In this document: positions 48,584 to 59,945 of the stretch, piece by piece
How positions within the stretch are numbered: position 1 is the stretch's first letter
Layout of the letters: every line of letters begins with the position of its first letter
NCBI GenBank assembly: GCA_026874595.1
Contig: CM049318.1
Span: 20,931,456-20,995,455 of the forward strand
DNA: 64,000 nt
Source: Sipunculus nudus
Lineage: Eukaryota > Annelida > Sipuncula > Golfingiida > Sipunculidae
Direction: 5' to 3'
Notes under the pieces: generated by a model
The model's database searches: none
The model's input: the letters and a program-made list of their open reading frames with translations, nothing else
What the model was told of the DNA's origin: nothing
Program-made: the position numbers and the translations under genes

Positions 48584-50784
48584 AGCTTGGTGAACGAGGC
48601 CGTGAAATCAGTGCGAGGGAGCTTGTATCATCGATTATAAGCGCTGCTAATCGCAAGAAGAAACGGAAAGACAAACTAAAAAGTGGGGATGGAGTATCGG
48701 TCGATGTAGACCCACCGAGTGACATTCAGTATAATGAACGTGATATCGATAGGGAAATAGAGTTACGCAGGGTCAAAGAACCTGAACGTAATTTGTCAAC
48801 ACCAACTATAGAGGAAAAAGAAGTGTCACCAAGTAGGGCAGCAGAGGTCCACCATGCTCAAACAAGAGATGGTATATATTCGGCAAGAATGACGTTTTTG
48901 TTAAATCACCCAGAGAGGAAAAGCCCTCTGCCCACTCCACCTCTTATGACAAAGAGTGATGCAAACGTTAATGCAAACGATGGTGTGCAAGTAAAGAGGT
49001 ATCCTGCATATTCCCCATCTGCTGAAACGCACTCCTGTACCGAAAATGCCAAACCTGTATATCGTCGTTTATCTGAAGATATGCTCAGTGAAAGTAAAGG
49101 AAGCGGTCACAGTTACTCCATGAATCAAAGTGCCGGTGGCTCCCCCTGGTCTGACTCATCTAGTTTGCAACGAAGTCAAACGGATATTGACGAGTACTTG
49201 CGTGGTACTCCTCAGAGGGGGAGCCCGGCGCAGGTGCCATATCGAGGCTATACGCCCGATAAACATACGCCAGGCAGGAACCATAGTGATGATGTCATGA
49301 TGCAGTCAATGGATTCATCGTCAAATTTGATGGGCAGGTCACCAGAATTTACAAGAAGGACTGATACAATGTCCACAACATCTGATTACTCAACTATGTC
49401 ATCTCGAAACTCCAGCCAAGATCAGCGGCAGTCTTTGCAGGTGGCGCCATCTCCGACCACAGCCACAAACACCACCCCAAGTACCTCACCATCCACATCT
49501 TTCACGGCCAGTTTACGACCCTCTCGAGGGGTAATCCCAAAATCGCAATCTGCAGAATGGAGAAAATGCACAATTTCTGAGGGTGGTAAATATTTCGTAA
49601 TGAGCAGTGCGGGAGATGCACCGAGTAAATACATCGCAAAAGATGATACAGAACTATGCAAGTCACAAGGTGGCAAGAACTTTGATGTACATAAGGTTGT
49701 AGGGAAAGGTACGTTACAGCGGAGAAGCCGAGATAGGAGTGTTTCGAATGAGGGTGAATCCCCTATAGACAAGAGAGAATTTCGTAGAAGTGGTTCGTTA
49801 GATTCACTGCTTGATTTAAGTCAGGAACAAGCAGGCATGTCACCGACGAATAGATCGGGAGAAGAAGATGATTTAATGTCCAGCATAACATCAACGTTTG
49901 ATAAAAAATTAAAATTCTTACTGGACTCATCCAGTACTCAGTATGATCCCACAGCATGGCCTCCGAACAAACCAGAATTGCAAAGTAGTATTTTGCGAGA
50001 CCAGCAAGGCCGAGCAAAAAGTGAACGTCCATTTAAAAGCCCCAGTTTACATAAAGAAGAACCTGTTGTTGGCATAGCTTCTAGGATAGAGAGGACTGAT
50101 ATTACCTCAGATCAGTTAAATAGGGAACGAAAGTCAAGGTCAGTCAATGACAAAAGGTCACCTGCTGAAGGTCACCATGAAATGAGGCAGAGTGAATACG
50201 CTGCAGCAGTGAGAAATACAACAGAAAAAATGTTTGGGAGCAAAGAACTTTTGTACGGGAGCACAGAAAAGTTGCTCGAAGAGCAATCGTCAGTCACACG
50301 AGCAGTGCCAAAATCTCATGGTTTGCGGATTATGGGAGACAAAGCATGCTCGTCATCACCACCAGTTCGACGGAAAGATCCCGCAGTAAATAAAGTGCGC
50401 AGGCGGCACACTGTTGGGGGTACCAATGATTTAGAAAACTTTAAAGCCTTAATGGCTGTCAACCAGCAAGCAAAGTCAACAGAGACAAAATCAGCGTGGG
50501 AGAGGTTACAACCTGCGGTTAAAAAAGACACTCAAGACGTTCAGTCTTGGTTACAGCAGCGACAGCAATTGCGTGGGGCAGGGAGCTCACCAGCAATTCT
50601 TTTACCGTCTCTTCAATATAGGTCACCAACCAGAAACCGAGATGCGGCAAACTTGCGTTCTCGACGTGCTGTTAGTGCTATTGCTAGTGCTGCCCCCTTG
50701 CACAGCAACAGTGAACCAACTTCTCCAGGTGCTGGCAACCAACATCCATTTGTGCAACGTTTTTCTTTTGAATCCAGTATATGA
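48584..50784 (+). CDS. ARHGAP21/23 last exon: C-terminal tail and stop
   Basis: 733 codons including TGA (residues 1268-1999). The opening RELVSSIISAANRKKKRKDK matches the conserved (R)ELLVSSIFAAASRKRKK motif and provides a basic, nuclear-signal-like cluster. Most of the rest is Ser-rich and presumably disordered, with TSDYSTMSSRNSS also conserved in flavour (TSDYSTTSS in ARHGAP21). Near the end VRRRHTVGG (about 50395-50421), WERLQPA and VQSWLQQRQQLR match the conserved RRRHTLGG / RLKP / DWLARERLR block. The last residues, FSFESSI, fit a class-I PDZ ligand (S-x-I). It is a single large terminal exon. Confidence 0.95.
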
Positions 50785-50910
50785 CACTATTCTTGTGGTT
50801 TCTAGTAAATGTATGAATTCTTCTTCTTGTAATCTGTATCTACTATACAATCTGTCTGAATCATAGGGTAGTTCTTGATATATTATTATATATAGTTAAT
50901 TATATATATT

Positions 50911-50916
50911 AATAAA
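50911..50916 (+). other. Candidate polyadenylation signal
   Basis: AATAAA 127 nt after the stop codon, the first canonical hexamer downstream. Confidence 0.5.
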
Positions 50917-52309
50917 CTGTATAAAAGATCTGTTTTCCCCAAACTGCTACATACCTGCTGTGCAGATCAGTGATGGCATACAGGTTGTTTTGTTAAACTT
51001 TAAGTTCTCATATAAATATTGGTTTGATTATGATAGTGAAAATCATGGTACAGATTTTGTATTTGATGAATTTAAATATCATTGTCGTCTTATTTGGTGA
51101 AGTTATTTTATTTAACTTTTAGTGTATCCAGATAAGACTGCATATTGAAGTATATTTTGTATGATTTAGTTTGGTCTGTTGAGTAAGTTTAACAATAGTG
51201 TACCTGTATAGGTGGTGCTCTTTGTATGCTATAGTGTCCTTGTCTACTTATGCAACAGGATGTGGAATTCTGGGTAAATTTGACAACAGGAAATGGATTG
51301 ATGGGACCTATGAAACTGGATTGTGGGATTAGTCATGCAGAGGGACAAAATACTGCATTCAATCTTGCTATTAAAGGGATTTGCAAACTTGAATAAGAGA
51401 AAGCAACTAGTTATGTCAGTACTGATTCAGAATATCAAAAGATTATCATCATATTTCATGTTAAAATGCAAATTATTTAATTACAGATACTGTACAAAGT
51501 GACATGTCACAATGCTAAATTGCTACATTTGTTTTACAACAAGGAAGCCTTACCACTATGTGAAACAAATGAAAAAATTTCACAGTGCCATTTTAATGAA
51601 AATCATATTTGTTACAGAGTGATTTTATTATTATTTTTTTTTGTCATTAATATACAACCCATTTTAAAAATAATTTTAGTTATAACGCTAAAGGTTCTAC
51701 CCATTTTATAAGTGAACAAAAGAACAGAAAAGGTACAAGGCAAGGTTGTTTACAGATTTACAGATAACTAAGATCTTTGATAAATGGTATACAGATGTGT
51801 GTGGGAATGGCTTTGGGATATACATATGTACTATTATTAAATATGCTAAAGAAAACTAATCATGCCAACTTATCTAAATATTTGAGTTAATTGACCAGTG
51901 ATGCCTTGATTTGAAAATGATATATTGGGAGAGTGCAATTTTGTCCATTTTGTAGAAATTCAAGTCATTTTGGATATTTAACCAGTAAATATGCATTTCG
52001 TATGTGACAGGGCATGTAGAAATAGATATGTAAGGCCAGAAAATGGTGCTGGTATCATTATTGTACCATCAGTTAAAAGCTCCAATGCATTTATGTTATA
52101 ATTTTAACTCTTTTAACAGCAGCATGGATAGTTGTAGTTGAAAAAGTCGGAGGGTTAATTTTAAGTAGTTAATTTACAAAGTGCAGCAGCACCAATATTG
52201 CTCATACAGATATTATTCATATTGAAGAAAATAATTATGAAAAATTTGTGTATTCTTTCAAATGGTTGTTTCTTGTTGAAATGCATTTCTACTGGTGTTT
52301 GGAATTAGT

Positions 52310-52500
52310 ATGCTGCTACCCTTGAATCCTCTTATGGGTATTTCCCATGTCAAGGAAGAGTTCATTCTCAGAACAGGGGTTATATCGTGGCATAGGTTAG
52401 GGTGCATGCTGTCTTTACTGTTTACTGCAAATATTTTTTTTGGCTTTGGTTGATTTTCATGATGCTACTACCCCTGGGTCCTCTTATCGGAATTTCCCAT
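52310..52500. repeat. Two-copy direct repeat
   Basis: ATGCTGCTACCCTTGAATCC.. (52310) and ATGCTACTACCCCTGGGTCC.. (52461) share about 40 bp ending in TTTCCCAT, offset about 150 bp. Confidence 0.75.
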
Positions 52501-54264
52501 ATCCATTGGAAAGGGAGGGTCTTTTGTAGTGAAGGGGATCTTAGGATGTAGAGGGTTTTGTATGGTGAAATCCTGCCATAAATATTATGTTGCTTTGGCT
52601 GTCATTCTACAATCTTTTTTAGTTTTCGTAAACTTGTCTGATTTAATAAAGACAAGCATTGATAAAATTGTTTGACTCCCCAAAGCTTTTGCAGGATCAC
52701 CAGAAAATGAAAAATTTGATTTTTCAGCACCTCTCCTCGTACTACTGCAAGCATAACTTGTGATATATGCATAATATGAAATCTGATTACACAGTACGGA
52801 GTAATTTCAACCCAGCATCCAGCAACTGCAGGCGTATAATAATATTAATTTTTTTATTAAATTATACATATGTATATGTAATTATTAACATGATGTAAAG
52901 TCAACAAGTGTTCAATTTCAGATAATTTATAATCTTTAACACTGTCTTTAAAAAATAACAAAAAAATTCAGATGATTCATCTATTAGATTCAAGTTGGGT
53001 AAGCTTGCTTGTTTAAAGGTTAGGCTTAAAGTTGGATAAAAATTTTGTCATATGAGGAACAGGTAGAACTAACAACACAAGGCTGTGTCAGTTATGCATT
53101 TAAATCAGGCAAGTATATCTTACAGATACTAATTTGTGAAACTATAGCTTTTAAGTACAAAAAGCAGTATAGATGAAATATAAATTTGGTAAAAATTACT
53201 TGTATTTTTACTTACCAGATTAAAGTATTACCTGTTATAATTTTTTGGGAAATGCTTAGCTGTGTATTTTAAGTAAATTATATTCGAATAAATATAAAAT
53301 AAATTGTCATGAAAAGTCATAGGCCTTTAAACATATCATTTGAAAATCTTCTGTAAGTAGTCCCAATAATACACAAGATGTAAGTATGAAGAACTTTTTC
53401 AATAAGTGTCAGTAATATATCATGGTAACTAATTATAGTATAAAATTAATGTCAGAAATCATTTTAGAGTGTGTGAATGACATTTCAGGTCACCACCCAA
53501 TAGGTTTAATATTCTTTGAACCAGAAGTGAATATGCATATTCATAATATACATTTTCATGAATATACATGGGGAGGTAATCAGTTGTCCATAGTAGAGAT
53601 ATAAAAATGTTTGATTATATAACAGAAGTTTTGCTGTATTTATTTGTTTTTTTTATGTCAGTCTGTGTATATCATTTAGAAAAAGTATTTATTTATTAAG
53701 ACATAGTTATTGAACACACTGTACTTAAAAACCCAGCACACACACACACATACAGAGCTTAACTTACTTATGGAGATTCTGCAGAGAGATAAATAGTTGT
53801 GTTAAAAATGCATGGTGGCTAAAGACCAACAACTGCCAGTATACTGTATATATCTATATATTGATAGAGAGGATAGATAAGTTGTATATATCAAGCAATG
53901 CATTTGTAGAGCAATTACTGGACATTAAAAATATATTTGCACCTCTGCCAGTTATCATATTAACATAGAAATGGGAATGGTTTAAAGACTAACGCAGACA
54001 TCAAAACACACACATGCACACCCATATCATTCTTATCAGTGACAAATATAGGGTAGAATTTGCAGTAATTTAAAACCATTTCAAAAGAATTTGTCTTTAT
54101 AATGACCCGATATATTGAGACTGCCATGGTTAAGGTCTTTGTAGTTCTTGATTTACATTAAATGCTTGTATTTCAATTATGAGGAGGTATAAAGTGTATC
54201 AGTGTAAGCACCTTGATGAAATTATTTGCTTTGTTAAATAAACATCAATAAGCCTTGGATTTAC

Positions 54265-54900
54265 ATGTGCCAAAACAGCTTAAACAGTTTAAAAAATTTT
54301 GCCAAAGATCCTTTCAGCCAAATAAGTCCAAATGATATAATACAAACAGCCGCTAGGTGGCGCTGCTTGATAGTAGTACAAACAGACACTAGGTGGTGCT
54401 GCATACAGCTAGTCTGTCAGCAGGTAAATGAAGAAGTTACAGGTATATGTAGTTTAAGGAAGATTTTTAAAGCTCATGATTTGAAAGTTGTTTTCCCTGA
54501 TGTATGTATATGCAAATTTGCCATCTGGTGTGTAGCTGTTAAAAATATGCACAAGAAGAAAATGATACAATACAGAAAGCAATGCCTCTGCCCGTTTGAG
54601 GTGCTGTTGGAAAATACCCAGCAGGGCATTTCGAATATTAATGAGTATCAGGTGGTAATATACACTCTTATGTGGTGCTTGGGTTACATGTTCACAGTCA
54701 TTCCCTGTATCCACTGCCTGCAAATTTGGCAGTCGTCATACATAGCTGCCAGGGTGCTGTCACTGATCCAGGATTTTGCAGGTTTGATTAAGTCTTTGAA
54801 ATCTTATGGTCAGCAACCTTCTTGGCCCTTGGCCAGAACCCTGGTAGCCATATATGGCAGAGGCTGTCTTTGCAAGCAGTGGCTAAATGAAATAAGTTAA
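54265..54900 (+). other. Unexplained 211-codon open reading frame
   Basis: ATG at 54265, TAA at 54898-54900, no introns needed. I recognise no domain. The product would be rich in Cys (about 16) and Trp (7), with a hydrophobic stretch (VVIYTLMWCLGYMFTVIPC, codons about 131-149) long enough for one membrane span, and no obvious signal peptide. The frame is longer than expected by chance at this base composition. There is no clear promoter and the start context (TTTACATGT) is poor. It could be an orphan gene, a decayed mobile-element frame or chance inside a long 3' UTR. Confidence 0.25.
54350..54400 (+). promoter_or_regulatory. Two tandem CTCF-like motifs
   Basis: CCGCTAGGTGGCGCT (54350-54364) fits the CTCF core consensus CCASYAGRKGGCRSY at 14 of 15 positions. 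ACACTAGGTGGTGCT (54386-54400) fits 13 of 15 in the same orientation, 36 bp further on. They lie between two convergent genes. Bilaterian CTCF and its motif are conserved, but binding here is inferred. Confidence 0.4.
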
Positions 54901-56200
54901 AACAAATGTAATATGACCACTGCTTAAGGATTGTTTTGATAATAGTGCCGGGCACAATTTTAATCTAGGACTAGCACCATCTTGTGGCTGTAACTGGAAC
55001 TATAACATTCAGGGAGGTGCCGTCATATGTTTAGTGTGTGTCTTGTGAAAAGTATAAAGGGGAGTTGGTTTGAATTGTGTGGAGCACTGTTTTGTGTTGT
55101 GTTAAGAATGCATGATTCAGATTGGATTAAGGGCAGGGAGAAGCGGTAGAAGCATACTCGTGGTTATCGTTATACTTCTACTCTCCACTCATATATCATG
55201 CTCAAGCATCTTCACCCGTCAGTGTGGTTTGGTTTGAAATTAAGTTGCTTGTTTCTCGGAGTGAATGTGTTACCAAACTAGATATTGTATTACAATGTAT
55301 TTTGGCATTAATGATTATTGTATTCTCATTTGCAGCGATGAGCTGCCCACTTGTATAAATTATATATAACTAGTGCAAGATAGGTAGATATTGACACAGT
55401 CTCCCCACTGCCATTGTAACTGTGACATTGTTTTATGTCTGTATATAATAGTCATATATAACCATTGCCGTAAACATAACTGTGTCAGCCATTTGTATTC
55501 TATGTACCTGTAATTTTTATACCTTGTATTTTACAATTACGGCTCAGTGGTAATAAAGCCAGGCTGGCGTGTAGAAAGTTCTAAGATTTAAATTCCATGC
55601 CGTAATCCATATTTGTACAAACCCATCATACCTAATGTATTATAAATCAGCTATTATTCTGTGTATTATGGGTTATTAAACTATTTTGATTCATTGATAA
55701 TATACAGAGTTGTTCTTGTGTTAACCTTTTGAACTTTTTAATGTCCTACCTCTGACTCCTGAATTAGAATGGCATGACAGTGTATAGTTAAATGTCTCGG
55801 AATCATTCTGTCTTAAAAGATCATTCTCGACTTGTAGTGAGAATTAAACATACCTTTTAAAGGTGTCCTATTTTATTTATCTCTGCCAGAAAACCATGTA
55901 TCTGACATATTTATCATGACTTTGAAACTTGTATGCTAAAAATCGAACCAGGTGTAAGACAGGATTATTGGCATTTACCATAAACTTTGCCATTTTGAAC
56001 AGCTATTTCATCATTTTTGAACTGGGTTAGTATGTGCTTGTGAAAACAATAGGCCATGTAGGACAAAGCAGACATTTTAGACCCAGCATTACGCATCTGT
56101 TTTACAACTTTCATACAGTTAGCCTCGGTCAGGAAGATATGATGTTCCCATGGACCTTTCACATGTCATGAGTGCAAAACACTAGGTGATATTTGTTTCG
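54901..56200. other. Intergenic, little recognised
   Basis: AATAAA at 55552 may be a distal poly(A) signal. A weak tRNA-like segment, GGCTCAGTGGTAATAAAGCC (55542-55561), is insufficient to call a gene or SINE. Confidence 0.5.
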
Positions 56201-56214
56201 CGAGTGCAACGCAC

Positions 56215-56400
56215 TCTTGGGGGGGGGGGGGGGGAGGGCTCTCTAAAGTTTATTGATGATTCCTGACCCTAAGCATGTAAAACCTGGAACCCAGAAGGCT
56301 TAATAACAACAACAACAACATATCCTTATAGTGAGATTGCTTTCTCTCCAATTCAGTAGACTGTGCCATGAAGCTGTTCTTTTAAAATAAATTAAAAATA
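56215..56400 (+). mobile_element. SINE-like repeat tail (second family)
   Basis: A run of G (about 56219-56234), then AACCCAGAAGGCTTAATAAC, (AAC)n and AATTCAGTAGACTGTGCC. It is colinear with 37930-38035 (AATCCAGAAGCCTTAACAAT ... TAGTAGATATTGCC) and with the tail of 38514-38760. Confidence 0.5.
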
Positions 56401-56706
56401 AAACAAGGAAGGGGGTTTTAGGGATCACTCTCTCAGTCCACCCATCATAAAAATTATAAACCAAAGGCCAGTGTAATCACTTCAGGGTTTGTCTTGCAAG
56501 TCCCAATTTGAGCTTTTGTCTGCATTGACTGGTGCAGTCCTGCCAAAGGTAAATGTTCGAAAAAAAAAAAGTTCTCCTGAAAAAAAAGAGCAGACTTATT
56601 TGAAATAAATGGTGAAAAAAAGAGTAAAGTTTGCATCAATTCCCCATATTTTAATCACAGGCTGAATAAAGATGTACTTTGCATACCAAAATTATGTATA
56701 TATATC

Positions 56707-56905
56707 GACGCATGGGACATGGACAGTTGAGGGGTAAAAGGCCCGGCTCTGTCCGCTGGCGACCTGGGTTCGATCCCCGGTGTTGGTTGTAGTTGCTCCA
56801 CCAAGGCCTGTGCTTTTCTCAGGGTTCTCCAGTTTCCTCCACCCATACAGACAACTGAACACCATCACAGGAGCCATGGAGAGTGTTTTGATTAGTAATA
56901 ATAGC
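56707..56905 (+). mobile_element. tRNA-derived SINE, third family
   Basis: Contains a perfect B-box, GGTTCGATCCC (56767-56777), and an A-box-like GTTGAGGGGTAAAAGG about 50 bp before it. The body follows with GCTTTTCTCAGGGTTCTCCA and GTTTCCTCCACCCATACAGA, known to me as a conserved molluscan SINE body. The CCA-less, body-bearing form rules out a functional tRNA gene. Confidence 0.75.
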
Positions 56906-57499
56906 TTTTTGTACAATCCATGTAAAATAAAGTTTTATATAGTTCCCAAAGTCAGAAATCTATATAGTGCACAATCCCCTGCATGCAGACAATGGCATTT
57001 TCCACATGCTGCACATTTGCACAAAAAATTGTGAAATATCACAATTTTGTTCTAGCTGGACTAATAGCAGGAAAAAATTGTATATATCAGCATTCTTTCA
57101 CCAAAAAAAAGGAAAGAAAAAGAGTCCAGCTGGAAAAGAGTGAAAAAAGAGTGATTAGTGTCATTTTCAGGAAATCTTAAAAAAAAGAGTGACTCGTTTT
57201 AAAAAAGTGATTAGGCAAGGCCTGTGGTGGAGCTGTTTTCTATTTTGTCTGTTTCCTTCCACAGAAATGGCACAAATTGAGGCAATGACTAAAATTTGTG
57301 GTTAAAAAGGAGTGAAGTCTTGTCAGTTTTGATTTTGGCTTATTAATGAATCATAAGAGATCATTTGAAAGAAAAAAAAGTGCCAGTCCTATTACACTTA
57401 ACAGAGCCCTGTAGCACACCTGCAGAAGGCCAATCACTGTACTCATTTGACTTACTGTTTCCACATTTGCCATGTATGTTGGAAAATACAACTCTACAG

Positions 57500-57905
57500 C
57501 TTTCAAGTGAGAAACTTTATTGGTAAATATGTATATTGAGTTTCATGAAAATCAATGAGATTTTTGTTAAGTCACCACAGTGCCTCCAAAGTGCGGTGGC
57601 CTCTGATCTCATTAAATATGTGTGGATTTTGTTGGAAATCGAACTAAGGCTAGATATTTTATTGATTGACATTTCTGATGAGTTTTATCAAATTCCTTCT
57701 TATTCTTTGTAAGTTTCTGTGGTGACACCACAAAGTAGCCTAGACCTTATTAAATATATGTAGAGTTCGAATCAAAATCGGGTGAGACAATATGGTGGTT
57801 TGTAGTTATGGTAAGTTTGGTGAAAATCCATCAAAGTCCCGGAAAGTTATCACAGCAACACTAAAAGTTAACAGATGGTCGGTGGGTATTCCATAATACT
57901 CTTGT
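57500..57905 (-). repeat. AGGTCA-containing interspersed repeat, copy 3
   Basis: The reverse complement matches 21105-21480: GAGTATTATGG at the start, GACCATCTG, TTTGATGGATTTTCACCAAA, and ATGAGATCAGAGGCCACCGC with the second half-site partly decayed. Confidence 0.7.
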
Positions 57906-58440
57906 CATATGACCGGTGTATAATAAAAATCGCATTGTAACAAATAAACTGTTCCCCTGAAAATTCATAGCATCTAGAAGGATAGATAAGCCCAAAATAA
58001 CCCACATTTGGACTCTGGTAAATGAATAATTTCTCATTTTATTCTACAAAATATATGCAACTAAAAATATTTTTTTCCATTTACTCTCAACAAATTATAT
58101 ACAGCTATATTGAAGAGAGTAGGTAAAATTATTGAACACGAATGTTAAATATGCACATTTTATGCTGAATCTGCAACCTTTACAAAGAGAAGGATCTTCT
58201 GAATTTGGGATATGTAGATGTAAAAGAGAATACATGAAAATATAAATACCGGTATATGAACTCTATACTTAGAAATACTATACTCTATTAGCCAAGGACT
58301 GACCTTAAAATCTGCATGCTGACATTACCATATATATACTGTCAGTGCCTTTAGAATGTGTTATGAAATACTAATGTATTCAGAGTATCTATCTACTTGT
58401 ATATATCTATCTCTATCTTTACAAATACTTTTAATATATA

Positions 58441-58620
58441 CAGTAAAACCTAGCCTAATGACCACCTAGGTTAAGTGACCACCTCAGAATAACAACCACT
58501 TTTTCATGGTCCCAATTCTTTGTTTTTGCTTTTCATATCAGAGCTCGCTTAAACAACCACCTAAAAAATGCACCACTTTATCCAGGGCCCGTTGGTGGTC
58601 GTAATTTCCGGTTTTCACTG
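58441..58620. mobile_element. TA-flanked MITE, copy 3
   Basis: 180 bp between TA duplications (58439-58440 and 58621-58622). Ends CAGTAAAACC and GGTTTTCACTG are inverted. It contains GACCACC and GGTGGTCGTAA internally, the same themes as 39534-39721 and 44405-44570. Confidence 0.8.
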
Positions 58621-58622
58621 TA

Positions 58623-59471
58623 CATGGCTCTCTATTCCTCTCTCTTTGTCTTGATTATCATCCGAGCTCACTTGAGCTTTACATAAACGTGTGCTTGTGC
58701 CTCTTAACAAATATAATACAAAACAAGGCAGTTGGTCAAGGTTCTTATTATGATATTTTGTGCTATGACTGGTATTTTGATTTATTCTTTTATGCATTTA
58801 ATACATAATACATGCACACATGTGAGTAGAACAGTTTATAATGCAATGCCAGTCCCAGTTTGTAAAAATCACAATTCCTTCTCTGCTTGTTGCTACTTTA
58901 AGGAAACACACATAATGGCCTAGCAGGGGGAAGAGAGAAAACATCTACGAGTTCACTTTCCATTACAGGCTGAATTTCTGTCAATATCTAAATCCAGTGT
59001 TAGAGGTCTGGAGACCAGTCTCGGCCTTGAGGGTTTGGAAGGCCATAACTTAAGACTTGCCCTTGAGCCTTCAGGCCTTGGAGACATAGCCCTAGGCTGG
59101 CTTGTTTAGTTGTACGGACTTGGCCTCGGAGGGTTGAGATTTGACTACAACACTGTCTCAATTATATAAACCTAAATACCTTCATGTGGTGAATTCTTAT
59201 AAAGAGCTCATTATCCCTCATACCTTGGTAAAGTCTTGTATGTCCCACAGTATTTTGCAGTTTACGCTAATAAATCAATAACAGTCAATAGGTAATGTCC
59301 ATGACAATGGAAACACTCCCTACTGGGACATTTCAACAGGAGACAAAAAAAAATCACTAATTATGAGCATGTGTTTCATGTGCAACTCATGGCTGAATAC
59401 CCTGACATGGAAGAAGTAATCTACGTGAATACCGTAGTAACTATGGCACGTTGACAAACACAAAATTATTT
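58623..59471. other. Intergenic, degenerate GGCCTTG-rich patch
   Basis: About 59000-59130 repeats short words such as GGCCTTG(A/G)GG and GGCCTCGG; this is a low-complexity repeat, not a gene. Confidence 0.45.
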
Positions 59472-59945
59472 ACTGTGGTTGGTTTCATATTTGTAATGCT
59501 AATTTTTCATGATTTCCACTTTTTTATTGTTTCATGACGGTTTCCTTTTTGTGATCTTACCTTTTGCGATCTGCACATAGTGCATGCATATCCATTACTT
59601 TAATAATGTGTGCTAAATATTAAACAGTTTGGCAAGGACCGTTGACAACGAGTAGAAATTCTTGTCCATAAGGCAGACAATTATAAATATAAAATAACTG
59701 TTATTTTTCATAATGTCTAGGTCTATAATGTCTAATGATTTACAGGTAACAGAACGCCATTATTTATAACATCAATATTTTGTCTTTCGATTTCAGACCT
59801 ACCTTCAGACCTATATTATAAATGACTGTTCCCCTGTGTTGATGTGGCATATTATTTTTCATCTAAAGTTTTCATTTTACAAGAAAATTTCCCTTTCATT
59901 AATATCACATATTTGAAACCCTCCTGAACAAAAAGCCCCCTACTG
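59472..59945. mobile_element. CpG-decayed copy of the 63554 TIR element
   Basis: The left end ACTGTGGTTGGTTTCATATT and the interior (TTTCATGACGGTTTCC, GTGATCTTACC) align with 63554-63640. The right end GAAACCCTCCTGAACAAAAAG aligns with TAAACCCTCGCGAACAAAAAGG. Nearly every CG of the other copy is TG or CA here, the expected decay of methylated CpG, so this copy is older. Confidence 0.7.

Larger units (their letters stand above)
23290..50784 (+). other. ARHGAP21/ARHGAP23-type Rho GTPase-activating gene (3' part)
   Basis: Overview of the gene. Eighteen exons join without a single phase clash into 6002 nt: two bases completing a codon begun upstream, then 1999 codons and TGA. The order PDZ (part), Ser/Pro linker, PH (about residues 825-930), helix, RhoGAP (about 1035-1235), basic segment and long tail is diagnostic of the ARHGAP21/23 family. 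In vertebrates these proteins inactivate Cdc42 and RhoA, are recruited by ARF1/ARF6-GTP through the PH module, and act at the Golgi and cell junctions. That role is inferred from the family. The length is close to human ARHGAP21 (roughly 1950 residues), so only a short N-terminal part should be missing. The two vertebrate paralogues cannot be told apart here. Confidence 0.93.
50785..54264 (+). other. 3' UTR / 3' flank of the RhoGAP gene
   Basis: AT-rich with no exon recognised. Poly(A)-signal candidates AATAAA lie at 50911, 52645, 53287 and 54237, so the 3' UTR may be short (about 150 nt) or several kilobases. A direct repeat lies at 52310-52500. Confidence 0.55.

Noticed and set aside
55542-55600. 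Degraded tRNA or SINE head (GGCTCAGTGG..)
   Set aside because: Only an A-box-like word. The B-box is unconvincing and no second copy was seen.
56707-56780. tRNA gene at the perfect B-box
   Set aside because: The A-box spacing and arms do not form a cloverleaf, and a conserved SINE body follows directly.
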